64,000 nucleotides of DNA from an uncultured Capnocytophaga sp. (GTDB lineage: Bacteria > Bacteroidota > Bacteroidia > Flavobacteriales > Flavobacteriaceae): contig NZ_CALGWU010000024.1 in the NCBI RefSeq assembly GCF_937936315.1, positions 1 to 64,000 of the forward strand, given 5' to 3'. Position numbers and translations under genes: made by a program. Below are positions 25,919 to 35,196 of the stretch, one piece after another (the first letter of the stretch is position 1; each line of letters opens with the position of its first letter). The notes beneath the pieces are model-generated. The model searched no databases and was not told the DNA's origin. It saw nothing but the letters and a program-made list of their open reading frames with translations.

Positions 25919-28390
25919 CTATCTAACTAATATTTTATAGTTTCCTTTTAGTGATTTACTTTTTGCCTCAATAGTAATTTCGCCTGCTTTTTCACCTGCT
26001 TGTACCATCATCACTAATTTTCCGTTGAAAAGGTGCATCTTAGGCAAGTGGAATTGATCGGTACAAGTAGCATCGCCATTGGCTGCTGCTTTATAAAAGC
26101 CAGCTCCTTTCACGCTGAACTGCACAAGGTCATTGACTGTTGGGCATAGATTGCCGTCCTTATCTACGGCTTCTACAGTGATAAAAGCGAGATCTTTGCT
26201 ATTAGGGGTGAGCTCTGTTTTGTGTTCAGTACTGAGGCGCAACGCATAAGGTTTACCCGCAGTACGGATTTCTTTTTCGGCTACTGCTTTACCATTGTCA
26301 TCATAGGCTACTACTTTCACAGTACCAGGTTCGTACTTAGTATCCATCCACATTAGGCGGTAACGCTTCTGGCGTTCTAAATCTGAAGGATTGCCGTCTT
26401 TTTCTTCCTCTTCTAATTTTATAGAAAGGTCTTTAGTGCGTTTTCCTTGACTCTTGCCATTGATAAACAATTCGGCTGAAGGATAATTCGTATAAACGAA
26501 GATAGGAGTTACTTCACCCTCGCGCCCTTCCCAATTCCAATGAGGGAGGATATGCAAGGTTTCGGCTTCCTTATTCCAATGTGAGCGGTAGAGATAGAAA
26601 CGGTCTTTGGGTAGCCCTGCCAAATCTACTGCCCCAAAGTAGGAACTGTGAGATGGCCATTCTACATAGTAAGGAGTAGGTTCGCCGAGATAGTCGAAAC
26701 CTGTCCAGATAAATTCTCCTATGGTATAAGGCAAATCCTCTTGATGTATCCAGTCGTCTTCGGGCAAGTTCGACCAACCGCAGTGTTCTACGTCATAAGA
26801 CGACGATTGCATATCGGGGTATTTAGCCATTGATTTGCGCTCTACGGGGAACTTATACACCCCACGCGAACTTACCGTTGAAGCGGTTTCACTACCCAAA
26901 ATAAGCTGTTGTGGCAACTTGCGGTAAGCCTCTTTGTACTTAAACGGACGGTAATTGAAACCCATTAGCTGCATCGTTGCTGCCATATTGTTTTTAAGTA
27001 CATCGTGGGGTCTATCCATACCATTGCTCACAGGGCGAGTAGTATCGTATTTTTTGATGATATCTTGCAGATAGCGCGCTACTTGCGAGCCACTTTCTAC
27101 GCTCTGTTCTTCCACCTCATTACCGATAAACCACATCAGCACGCTAGGGTTGTTGCGGTAGTGTTTTACGAGGTTAGTAAGATCTTTTTCAGCCCAGTCT
27201 TTGAAGTACAAGTGATAGCCATTATCGACTTTGGGGATAGCCCATTCATCGAAACTCTCTACGGCAAGTAGCATCCCTAATTCGTCGGCAGCGCGCACAT
27301 ATTCAGGGGCGGGCATATTGTGCGAAGTACGGATAGCATTCACGCCCATATCTCTTAAAATTACCAATTGTCGGCGTATAGCACTCTCATTTACCGCAGC
27401 GCCCAATGGACCTAAATCGTGGTGCATACACACCCCTTGTATTTTGATTTTGCGTCCGTTGAGGTATAGCCCATCATTAGGCTTGAGTTCGATAGAGCGC
27501 ACCCCAAAGGTAGTGGTTACCTCATCTTTTACAATATCACCTTCATAGAGCTTAGTAACCGCTTTGTAGAGGTAAGGTTTGCCGATGTCCCACAAACGGG
27601 GATTATCAATATACAATTCTGCTGAAATCTTATCGGTAGTGTAAGGAGTCGCTTTGGTATTAGCATACGCTACCCTTTCACCTTGATTGTTGAAAATAAC
27701 AGTTTCTGCAGCAATAGAAGTCTTTTTATCAGCTACAAATTCAGTATTTACTACTACTTTGGCAAAGTTGTTTGTTATTTCGGGGGTGGTAATCTGTACG
27801 CCCCAAATAGGGATATGCGTTTTGTTTTTAGTGATGATATGCACATTGCGGTACAATCCAGCTCCTGGGTACCAACGCGACATCTGGGTAAGGTTGTTGA
27901 GTCGCACTGCCAAAGTGTTGTTATTGGCTTTTACGTAAGAAGTGATATCCAAGAAGAAAGTGTTGTAGCCATTGTGCCATTCACCCGCTTTTTGTCCGTT
28001 TACAAACACTTCGGGGTTACTCATTGCCCCGTCGAACTGTACAAACACCTGCTTATCGGCGGTAAGTTGTGGCACGTTGAACTGGGTGCGATACCAGCCT
28101 ACGCCTACAAAAGGCAAGCCACCTGTACGCCCTGTGTGTTCAATAGCCGCTTTTTGTCCGTCCTGCTTGATGGCAGTGCGTTGGATATCGTTTTCCATAT
28201 CAAAAGGACCATAGATAGCCCAGTCGTGAGGCACGGTAACGCGTTGCCATTTCGCATCATTGTAGTTAGTTTGCGAGAAGGCAGGTTTATCCTCACGGGT
28301 AAATTTCCACCCTTTTTGGAGGGTTTGCTGTTGTTGCGCCGTGCCTGTAGCAGTAAAGGCAAGAGCTAAGAGAAGGTTGATTTTGTTCAT
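25919..28390 (-). CDS. Glycoside hydrolase family 2, beta-galactosidase-like
   Basis: 823 residues with a signal peptide (LLALAFTATGTAQQ). The order is GH2 sugar-binding domain (GWYRTQFNVP), Ig-like domain, TIM barrel (GVCMHHDLGPLG, IRTSHNMPAPE), then a DUF4982-like domain (ILPHWNWEGREGEVTPIFVY) and a C-terminal Ig-like domain of the GH2 C5 type. The acid/base Glu is in MWFIGNEVEEQ (~424) and the nucleophile Glu in LILGSETAST (~501). It probably removes beta-linked galactose from host or dietary glycans in the periplasm or on the surface. The exact substrate is uncertain. It is 43 bases after the BtrH-like gene. Confidence 0.92.
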   Translation of the reverse strand: MNKINLLLALAFTATGTAQQQQTLQKGWKFTREDKPAFSQTNYNDAKWQRVTVPHDWAIYGPFDMENDIQRTAIKQDGQKAAIEHTGRTGGLPFVGVGWYRTQFNVPQLTADKQVFVQFDGAMSNPEVFVNGQKAGEWHNGYNTFFLDITSYVKANNNTLAVRLNNLTQMSRWYPGAGLYRNVHIITKNKTHIPIWGVQITTPEITNNFAKVVVNTEFVADKKTSIAAETVIFNNQGERVAYANTKATPYTTDKISAELYIDNPRLWDIGKPYLYKAVTKLYEGDIVKDEVTTTFGVRSIELKPNDGLYLNGRKIKIQGVCMHHDLGPLGAAVNESAIRRQLVILRDMGVNAIRTSHNMPAPEYVRAADELGMLLAVESFDEWAIPKVDNGYHLYFKDWAEKDLTNLVKHYRNNPSVLMWFIGNEVEEQSVESGSQVARYLQDIIKKYDTTRPVSNGMDRPHDVLKNNMAATMQLMGFNYRPFKYKEAYRKLPQQLILGSETASTVSSRGVYKFPVERKSMAKYPDMQSSSYDVEHCGWSNLPEDDWIHQEDLPYTIGEFIWTGFDYLGEPTPYYVEWPSHSSYFGAVDLAGLPKDRFYLYRSHWNKEAETLHILPHWNWEGREGEVTPIFVYTNYPSAELFINGKSQGKRTKDLSIKLEEEEKDGNPSDLERQKRYRLMWMDTKYEPGTVKVVAYDDNGKAVAEKEIRTAGKPYALRLSTEHKTELTPNSKDLAFITVEAVDKDGNLCPTVNDLVQFSVKGAGFYKAAANGDATCTDQFHLPKMHLFNGKLVMMVQAGEKAGEITIEAKSKSLKGNYKILVR

Positions 28391-28433
28391 TGAATTGTAA
28401 TTTATTAATTGCTTTTTATAGCAAAATATTTTA

Positions 28434-29435
28434 TTATTTTTTTACTTTTTTCAGTTTTTTAAAGAACGCTTCTTCCCGTTCGGCAATAGCATATAGCTGC
28501 TGTGAAAGCACGTTATACACATCGGCTTGGGTGCTGCGATTTTTGTATACGCGGGCAATGGCTACTGCAAAGTCACGCCACGCATCACCTATGTCGGTAA
28601 TTTCTTTAGAGAGTTCTATTAAGGCATCGTTTTTCAGGAGTTTGCCGGCTTCTTGCAAAAAAGCGCCATAGATAAATCTAAAACCACCTCCACCAGTTCC
28701 AATTTCTTCCTGCATACGTATTAGCTGGGCGAGATAGTGATTGGTAGTTTTTGCACCCTTTTTGTGATACCATTTGAGTATATCCTTACTGAGTTTCTTA
28801 ATACCTGCTACGCCTACTATAGGCACGGGAGCGAGCATTGTATTGCACGTTTGCTTGATGCCCTTCCATATTGCCTTTTCTAATGAAAGTTCTTTAGACA
28901 AATGGGTAGGGTAATACAAATGTCCTTTAGGAGCCAACACGCCATTAGCGAAGCGCACTTTGGTGAGTTCCTCAGGCGTAAGTGTTGTAGTATAAGGAAT
29001 TACAGGATCACTGACGAGGTATTTGCCGTCCTCTTTGCCATAAACCACTAAGTTATGGGCATTGAAATGAAAGCGGTATTCATCGGGGAAATAAGGCAGG
29101 TTGAATACCCCTACTTGCAAACCCGTAGGGATACCCTTTGCCAGATTGTCGTCGAGGGCTTGTTGTGCCTTTTCGGGGGAAGAAAATTTTTGGTGTTTTA
29201 CTTTAAAACCTAAGCGTTTGGCTACTTTGCTAAAAATATGCCCTGGCATAGTGCGGTAGCTAATAGCAGGAGCTTCGTTTACTCGTAACCAAGGAAAATA
29301 GAAGAACAAGAGTCCGGAGCCAATACCAAAAACCATAGGCTCACTCAGCTGAATACCATTGAAATATAACAAATTAGAGGCAACACCATTTTCACAGTGC
29401 GCCGATTGTCTATGTTTAAAATCTATTGTTGCCAT
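28434..29435 (-). CDS. BtrH-like N-terminal domain protein (BtrH_N plus DUF4872-like)
   Basis: 333 residues from ATG 29435 (MATIDFKHRQ). The first ~140 residues fit the butirosin BtrH fold: HRQSAHCENGVASNLLYFNG carries the conserved Cys, and FNAHNLVVYGKEDGKYLVSDP carries a His-Asp pair typical of the peptidase-C39-like fold. The C-terminal half is helical (DUF4872-like). In butirosin synthesis BtrH is an acyltransferase. Elsewhere such genes sit in biosynthetic or ABC clusters, but here neighbours are a GH2 gene and glgB, so its acyl or peptide substrate is unknown. The frame's earlier start (29468) overlaps the promoter. Confidence 0.78.
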   Translation of the reverse strand: MATIDFKHRQSAHCENGVASNLLYFNGIQLSEPMVFGIGSGLLFFYFPWLRVNEAPAISYRTMPGHIFSKVAKRLGFKVKHQKFSSPEKAQQALDDNLAKGIPTGLQVGVFNLPYFPDEYRFHFNAHNLVVYGKEDGKYLVSDPVIPYTTTLTPEELTKVRFANGVLAPKGHLYYPTHLSKELSLEKAIWKGIKQTCNTMLAPVPIVGVAGIKKLSKDILKWYHKKGAKTTNHYLAQLIRMQEEIGTGGGGFRFIYGAFLQEAGKLLKNDALIELSKEITDIGDAWRDFAVAIARVYKNRSTQADVYNVLSQQLYAIAEREEAFFKKLKKVKK

Positions 29436-29775
29436 ATAAAATCGGGCAAAGATAGTAATAATTAGCAAATTAGCAAATTTACAAATTTGGCTATTGCTAA
29501 TATTAGCCCATTACAATTAAAAAAACATATAATTTCTACTCTTTTTCACTAAAAATACCTATTAAATTCCCTATAAATCTCTACAATAATTAACATTTCA
29601 TTTAGGCTCTTTCCTTGAAAAACCGCGCTTTACAACCTTTAAAGTTAAAATTATAAAAAAATTCTTAGAAAAATTTGGTAGTATTCAAAAAAATATATTA
29701 ATTTTACGGCGAATTTAATTGACTTACCCAAAAGCCAACGACTTGACTTTTCTGTAGCCAGAAACACCAAACGTT
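29436..29775. other. Divergent intergenic region upstream of glgB
   Basis: A 340-base AT-rich spacer. The left part holds the BtrH-like promoter. The right part has a possible glgB promoter (TTTG at 29674-29677, then TAATTTTA at 29699-29706, 21-base spacing and one mismatch). No gene was seen. Confidence 0.5.
29447..29477 (-). promoter_or_regulatory. Promoter of the BtrH-like gene
   Basis: Minus strand TTTG (29477-29474), 19 bases, TATCTTTG (29454-29447). A second TTTG at 29469-29466 comes from the same TTTGCTAATTTGC low-complexity tract. Confidence 0.8.
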
Positions 29776-31740
29776 ATGAACGACCCACTTTTGCTACCAT
29801 ATCTCTCTATCATTAGGGGACGGCATCAGCACTTTATAGATACCCTCCGTATAGTGCAAGGGGACGCCTCGCGCCTCGCTGATGCTTGTAATTCGCACCT
29901 CTACTACGGTCTGCACCGTAACAATACAGAATGGGTGCTACGTGAGTGGGCGCCAAATGCAACGGCTATCTTTCTTCTTTGTGATAGCAATGATTGGCAA
30001 AAAAACAATCACTATTCTTTTACTAAACTAAACGACCAAGACTGGGAATTGCGCCTCCCCTCTAATATCCTCCGCCACGAAATGCTCTACAAACTACTCG
30101 TGGAATGGGAAGGAGGTAGCGGCGAGCGTATCCCTTCACATACTACCCGCGCTGTGCAAGACGACTATACCAAAGTGTTCTCCGCCCAAGTGTGGTGCCC
30201 TGATCATCCCTACCATTGGCAACACCCTCGCCCAAAAGCTGCCCCACATCCGCTCATCTACGAAGCTCATATCGGGATGAGTACCGAACACCAGCGTGTG
30301 AGTACTTTTATAGAGTTCCGCCTCTATGTACTACCTCGCATTGCTGCTTTGGGTTACAACACTATCCAACTGATGGCAATACAAGAACACCCTTACTACG
30401 GTTCTTTTGGCTATCAGGTGGCTAACTTTTTTGCGGTGAGTTCACGCTTTGGTACCCCCGAAGAACTCAAAGAACTCATCGATGCTGCCCACGGTTTGGG
30501 CATACGTGTACTGCTTGATATTGTACATTCACATTCGGTGAGCAATGAAGCTGAAGGTCTCAGTCTTTTTGATGGCACTGACTATCTTTACTTCCACCGT
30601 GGCGAGCGCGGTAAACATCCTGCTTGGGACTCCCGTTGTTTCGACTATGGCAAGCCACAAGTGCTCAATTTCTTACTCTCAAACTGCAAATACTGGCTTG
30701 AAGAATTCCACTTCGACGGTTTCCGTTTTGACGGGGTTACTAGTATGATTTATTACGATCACGGTTTAGGCAAAGCTTTTACCGATTATAGCTTCTATTA
30801 TGATGGTAATGAGGACGACGACGCTTTGGTGTATCTCACTATGGCTAACCAACTTATACACGAGCTCTACCCCGAAGCGCTCACCATTGCCGAAGAAATG
30901 AGCGGACTGCCAGGGCTTGCTTCCCCCATCAGTGAGCAGGGAATGGGCTTTGACTACAAGCTGAGTATGGGCATCCCCGATTATTGGATTAAACTCCTCA
31001 AAGAAGTCCCCGATGAGCAATGGCACGTAGGCGATATCTATTACGAACTGACTAACAAGCGCGCTGAAGAACGCACCATTAGCTATGCCGAAAGCCACGA
31101 CCAAGCGCTCGTAGGTGATAAAACTATATTCTTCCGCCTTACCGATAAGGAAGTGTATACTGGAATGAGCGTGTTCGACCACAATCTAGTTATAGACCGC
31201 GCGATGGCTTTACACAAGATGATACGCCTCATCACTTTAGCAACAGCAGGAGGCGGTTACCTCGCTTTTATGGGCAACGAATGGGGGCACCCTGAGTGGA
31301 TTGACTTTCCTCGCCAAGGCAACAACTGGAGCTATGCACACGCACGCAGACTATGGAGCTTGGTTGATAACCCCGACTTGAAGTTTAAATACCTCAATGC
31401 TTTTGATAGCGCGATGCTACACTTTGCCACCAAGAGCAATCTCCTCGACCGTAAACCTCGTGTGTTGGTGCGCGACATTGAGCGACAATTACTCGTGTTT
31501 GAACGCAGTGGTTACTTATTTGTTTTCAGTTTCAACCCCACCACCTCCTACACCGATTATCAGTTTGATGTGCCAGCAGGCAAATACATCACCGTACTCA
31601 ATACCGATAACCTTGCCTTTGGAGGAGACAACCGCATCGATGAAAGCGTAGAACATTTCACACAGTACACTGGCAAAGAGAATTTGCTGTCGCTATATAT
31701 ACCCGCGAGAATTGGCTTTGTGTTGAAATTAGCAGATTAG
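29776..31740 (+). CDS. glgB: 1,4-alpha-glucan (glycogen) branching enzyme
   Basis: 654 residues. It transfers alpha-1,4 oligomers to alpha-1,6 positions to branch glycogen. An N-terminal CBM48-like module (LREWAPNATAIFLLCDSNDW) precedes the GH13 barrel. Catalytic residues are D in FRFDGVTSM, E in LTIAEEMSG and D in YAESHDQALVGDKT. GNEWGHPEW and a C-terminal beta domain follow. The length matches the eukaryote-like short branching enzymes of Bacteroidota. It opens the plus-strand glycogen run. Confidence 0.94.
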   Translation: MNDPLLLPYLSIIRGRHQHFIDTLRIVQGDASRLADACNSHLYYGLHRNNTEWVLREWAPNATAIFLLCDSNDWQKNNHYSFTKLNDQDWELRLPSNILRHEMLYKLLVEWEGGSGERIPSHTTRAVQDDYTKVFSAQVWCPDHPYHWQHPRPKAAPHPLIYEAHIGMSTEHQRVSTFIEFRLYVLPRIAALGYNTIQLMAIQEHPYYGSFGYQVANFFAVSSRFGTPEELKELIDAAHGLGIRVLLDIVHSHSVSNEAEGLSLFDGTDYLYFHRGERGKHPAWDSRCFDYGKPQVLNFLLSNCKYWLEEFHFDGFRFDGVTSMIYYDHGLGKAFTDYSFYYDGNEDDDALVYLTMANQLIHELYPEALTIAEEMSGLPGLASPISEQGMGFDYKLSMGIPDYWIKLLKEVPDEQWHVGDIYYELTNKRAEERTISYAESHDQALVGDKTIFFRLTDKEVYTGMSVFDHNLVIDRAMALHKMIRLITLATAGGGYLAFMGNEWGHPEWIDFPRQGNNWSYAHARRLWSLVDNPDLKFKYLNAFDSAMLHFATKSNLLDRKPRVLVRDIERQLLVFERSGYLFVFSFNPTTSYTDYQFDVPAGKYITVLNTDNLAFGGDNRIDESVEHFTQYTGKENLLSLYIPARIGFVLKLAD

Positions 31741-31774
31741 CAAATAAATACAACCTAATTTAATTAGTCATCCA

Positions 31775-32315
31775 TTGTTACTTATCAATCACATATTACC
31801 CTTATTAGTTTTTCTGTGTTTCACTTGTCAATCAATAACAGCACAGAAAGCTCAGGAGTGTAATTTAAAGGTCTTTTTATCATTAAAAAGCAAAAACTTA
31901 CAAACCGATTTTTTCAAAAAGATTGATTCAGTAACAGCAGTGCAATACCCAGAAGGTAAAGCCCCAACTGTGAATATCACCCCAAAGATACTCAACAGAT
32001 ATTTAAATGACATTGAAAAAGATCTTTCACAGCAGCCTATAGGGGAAAAAAATAGTTGAAAGAACATACCATTACAATTTAGTACCCCCAGAGTTTGCTC
32101 AGCAAGCTAGCAATACGAAAAACAAAATCTATTTGAGCTTTTACCCCAAAAGCTGTGATTTCACACTACACCTACTGTACTCTTACTTTTTAAAAGAACA
32201 CGATGTAGTAGTAGAATCATTGGTAATATATTATTTACAATCATCGATGGAAAGATTGCAAATTTTGGGAGAGATGAAGCAGGATAAAATCAATCAATTA
32301 CATTGGTATTGCTAA
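31775..32315 (+). pseudogene. Frameshifted gene for an exported protein of unknown function
   Basis: Two frames together encode one ~180-residue protein. Frame one (31775-32059) carries a signal-peptide-like start (LLPLLVFLCFTCQSITAQ). At the A7 run 32046-32052 the frame moves and continues without a stop to 32315 (KIVERTYHYNLVPPEF... to NQLHWYC). Removing one A restores a single ORF. No ATG or GTG lies upstream in frame; the first possible start is TTG 31775. Either the gene is decayed, or the A7 run is a slippage or sequencing-error site. It sits between glgB and the debranching enzyme. Confidence 0.7.
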
Positions 32316-32357
32316 TTGAAATATGTTAATTATTAATCGTAAATTGTTAATTGAAAT

Positions 32358-34304
32358 ATGAGTTATCTATCATTTAAAAAAGACCAACTTATTAACCTTG
32401 AATATTCTCTTGCGAGAGAATTTCTCGGTACTAACCGTGGTGGAGGTTACTGCTCCTCTACCCTCGTATTCTGCAATACCCGTAAATACCACGGGCTACT
32501 TGTTGTGCCTATCGAAAAGTTCAGAGGCAAGAACTATGTAATGCTTTCTTCCTTAGACGAAACAATCCTACAACACGGACGCGATTTTAATTTCGGCGTG
32601 CATAAGTACGAAGGCACCTACGAACCTCGCGGGCATAAGTATATTGTGGACATTTCTTACGAAAAAGCCTTTACCGTTACTTACCAAGTGGGCGGAGTAG
32701 TACTCAAAAAAGAAATCTTGATGATGCACAACGCCCCACAGGTGCTCATTCGCTATACTTTAGAGGATGCTCATTCGGCTACTCTCTTGCGTTTGAATCC
32801 GCTATTGGCATTCCGCGATATCCATTCGCTTAGCAAGCAAAACCCCGTAGCCAATACCCAAGTAGAAGTGGTTGATGGTGGCGTACGTGCCAAATTATAC
32901 CCTGAATTCCCTTACCTATATATGCAACTTAGCAAACCTGCTAATTTTGGTGGTGCTGCTTATTGGAATAACAATATCTATTACACCAAAGAAAAAGAAC
33001 GCGGCTACGATTTCCAAGAAGATTTGTTGAGCGTTGGGGCTTTTGAGGTGAGTTTGAAAAAAGGTGAAAGCATTGTTTTCTCCGCCAGCTTAGAGGAAGC
33101 TAAATCTAAAAATCTCGCTAAGGATTTTACTAAATATCTGAAAGAGCGCGCGGACCGCAATTCGTTTGAAGAATGCTTGCAATACACAGCCTCTCAGTTT
33201 ATCATTCAGAAAGCTGGCGAAACACGTATCAAAGCAGGTTATCACTGGTACGATAGCACTACTCGCGACACCTTTATCGCACTCCCTGGTATTGCTCTTT
33301 CAGGAAGTACCGCTAAAATATTTGACGAGGTGTTACAATCAGCCCTCAAATACTGCTACAACGGGCGCTTTGCTCGCGACATCAGCACCCACGTGATAAA
33401 CCCAGTATTTGATGCCGACACCTCTTTGTGGTTCTTCTGGACACTCCAACAGTATGAAAAAGAAACTACAAAAACAAAAAAACAAATCTGGAAAGAGTAC
33501 GGAGAAACCCTTAAAACTATCCTAAATACTTTCAAAAGTCGTGAGCATAAAACAATGCGTATGGACGACAACGGACTTGTATGGAGCGACGACCTCAGTC
33601 ACCCTCTTACTTGGTTCAACGCCGAAAATAACTATGGTCCTATCGTTCCTCGCAACGGCTATGTCGTAGAAGTGAACGCCTTGTGGTACAATGCCGTATG
33701 TTATGCTTTGGAATTAGCCAAAGAGGCAAAGGACAAAACTTTCCTATCCGAATGGGGTACTATGCCCGAAACTATTGCCGAGAGCTTCAATCAAATATTT
33801 TGGATCGAAAGTGAAAAATACTTAGCCGATTACGCTAACCACACTCACCAAAATACCGAAGTGCGCCCTAATCAGCTATTGGCTTGTGCCCTTGACTATT
33901 CACCACTTACTGAAAAACGCCAACGCAAAGTGTTAGCAATTATCACTCAAGAGTTGCTCACTCCCAAAGGTTTGCGCAGTTTGTCGCCCGAGAGTCCGCG
34001 TTATGAAGGAGAGAGCGTAGGCAATGTATTTGTGAGAGATAAAGCTACTTTCAATGGCTCAGTACACCCTTGGTTTGTAGGGTTCTATGTAGAAGCGAAT
34101 CTCAAACTCTTTGGCGATACTTACATCCCCGATGGCAAAGCCTTCTTAGAAAATTTTGAAGAAGAAATCAACACTCACGGTGTAGGGCTTATTTCTGCTA
34201 TCTACGATGGCAATCCACCTTTCAACCCTCGCGGTTGTATTTCCAACGCCAAAAACGTTGCCGAAATATTGCGCGCTCAATGGCTACTTTCAGATAAGAA
34301 GTAA
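32358..34304 (+). CDS. Glycogen debranching enzyme (amylo-alpha-1,6-glucosidase family)
   Basis: 648 residues. The N-terminal GDE_N-type beta domain (SLAREFLGTNRGGGYCSSTL, NTRKYHGLLVVP) precedes the (alpha/alpha)6 barrel (IKAGYHWYDSTTRDTFIALP, NPVFDADTSLWFFWTLQQYE, GLRSLSPESPRYEG). It releases branch glucose from limit dextrins and allows glycogen breakdown. Such enzymes sit next to a GT4 synthase and GH57 protein in Bacteroides too. Here an AT-rich KilA-N gene is wedged between them, starting five bases after the stop. Confidence 0.92.
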   Translation: MSYLSFKKDQLINLEYSLAREFLGTNRGGGYCSSTLVFCNTRKYHGLLVVPIEKFRGKNYVMLSSLDETILQHGRDFNFGVHKYEGTYEPRGHKYIVDISYEKAFTVTYQVGGVVLKKEILMMHNAPQVLIRYTLEDAHSATLLRLNPLLAFRDIHSLSKQNPVANTQVEVVDGGVRAKLYPEFPYLYMQLSKPANFGGAAYWNNNIYYTKEKERGYDFQEDLLSVGAFEVSLKKGESIVFSASLEEAKSKNLAKDFTKYLKERADRNSFEECLQYTASQFIIQKAGETRIKAGYHWYDSTTRDTFIALPGIALSGSTAKIFDEVLQSALKYCYNGRFARDISTHVINPVFDADTSLWFFWTLQQYEKETTKTKKQIWKEYGETLKTILNTFKSREHKTMRMDDNGLVWSDDLSHPLTWFNAENNYGPIVPRNGYVVEVNALWYNAVCYALELAKEAKDKTFLSEWGTMPETIAESFNQIFWIESEKYLADYANHTHQNTEVRPNQLLACALDYSPLTEKRQRKVLAIITQELLTPKGLRSLSPESPRYEGESVGNVFVRDKATFNGSVHPWFVGFYVEANLKLFGDTYIPDGKAFLENFEEEINTHGVGLISAIYDGNPPFNPRGCISNAKNVAEILRAQWLLSDKK

Positions 34305-34309
34305 GAGGT

Positions 34310-35134
34310 ATGGCAAAGAATAAAACTATCAGTGTACAAGGTTTTGATATTGTATGGTATGAAACTAATTACAACGACTATATTTCTCTTACTGATATAG
34401 CTCGCTATAAAGATGCTGAACATACAGACGACATCATAAAGAATTGGCTTAGAAATCGCAACACGATTGAACTATTGGGTTTTTGGGAAAGCATTTACAA
34501 TCCTAATTTTAAACCCGTCGAATTCGACGGGTTTAGAAAACAAGCTGGACTAAATAGCTTTGTAATGACACCTAAAAAATGGATAGAGAGTACCAATGCT
34601 ATTGGCATTGTATCCAAATCAGGAAGATACGGAGGAACATTTGCCCATAAAGATATTGCTTTAGAGTTTGCTTCGTGGATTTCAATAGAATTCAAGCTCT
34701 ATATTATCAAAGAGTTTCAACGTTTAAAAGAAGACGAAACAAGTCAGTTAAAATTAGAATGGAACTTACAACGAACCTTGTCTAAAATCAATTATCACAT
34801 TCACACTGACGCCATTAGAGACAATTTGATTCCAAAAGAAATTACTAAACAGCAAGCTAATTTTGTCTATGCTGACGAAGCCGATTTACTGAATGTAGCT
34901 CTTTTTGGACTCACGGCTAAAGAATGGAGGGAAAATAATCCTGATAAAAAAGGAAATGTGCGAGATTATGCTTCTTTAGAACAGTTAGTTGTTTTAAGTA
35001 ATATGGAGAGTATTAATGCCTTACTTATAAGCCAAGGAATAACACCGTCAGAAAGACTTAGAGAACTCAATAAAGTCGCTATTACTCAAATGAAATCTTT
35101 AGTTAAGAACAAAGCAATTAAACAGTTGAATTAA
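34310..35134 (+). CDS. KilA-N domain protein
   Basis: 274 residues. The N-terminal ~130 residues match the KilA-N fold, a DNA-binding domain of phage and mobile-element proteins: DYISLTDIARYKD, IIKNWLRNRNTIELLGFWE, GRYGGTFAHKDIALEFASWIS, FKLYIIKEFQRLK. The C-terminal half is helical (LNVALFGLTAKEWRENNPDK) as in the stand-alone Bacteroidota forms. It lies inside the glycogen gene run in the same direction, five bases after the debranching-enzyme stop, and is AT-rich (a sampled line is ~33% GC against ~40% next door). It also contains a 26-bp perfect palindrome. It is probably a late insertion. Function in the host is unknown. Confidence 0.88.
   Translation: MAKNKTISVQGFDIVWYETNYNDYISLTDIARYKDAEHTDDIIKNWLRNRNTIELLGFWESIYNPNFKPVEFDGFRKQAGLNSFVMTPKKWIESTNAIGIVSKSGRYGGTFAHKDIALEFASWISIEFKLYIIKEFQRLKEDETSQLKLEWNLQRTLSKINYHIHTDAIRDNLIPKEITKQQANFVYADEADLLNVALFGLTAKEWRENNPDKKGNVRDYASLEQLVVLSNMESINALLISQGITPSERLRELNKVAITQMKSLVKNKAIKQLN
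34510..34535. repeat. Perfect 26-bp palindrome centred on GAATTC
   Basis: The arm TAAACCCGTCGAA is followed directly by its reverse complement TTCGACGGGTTTA. It lies in frame in the KilA-N gene, encoding FKPVEFDGF. The centre is an EcoRI site (34520-34525). Confidence 0.95.
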
Positions 35135-35196
35135 AACAACACCCTTCTTGTCCCCTCCATAGAGGAGAGTTGGGAAAAGGAATAAATATAAAGCGT

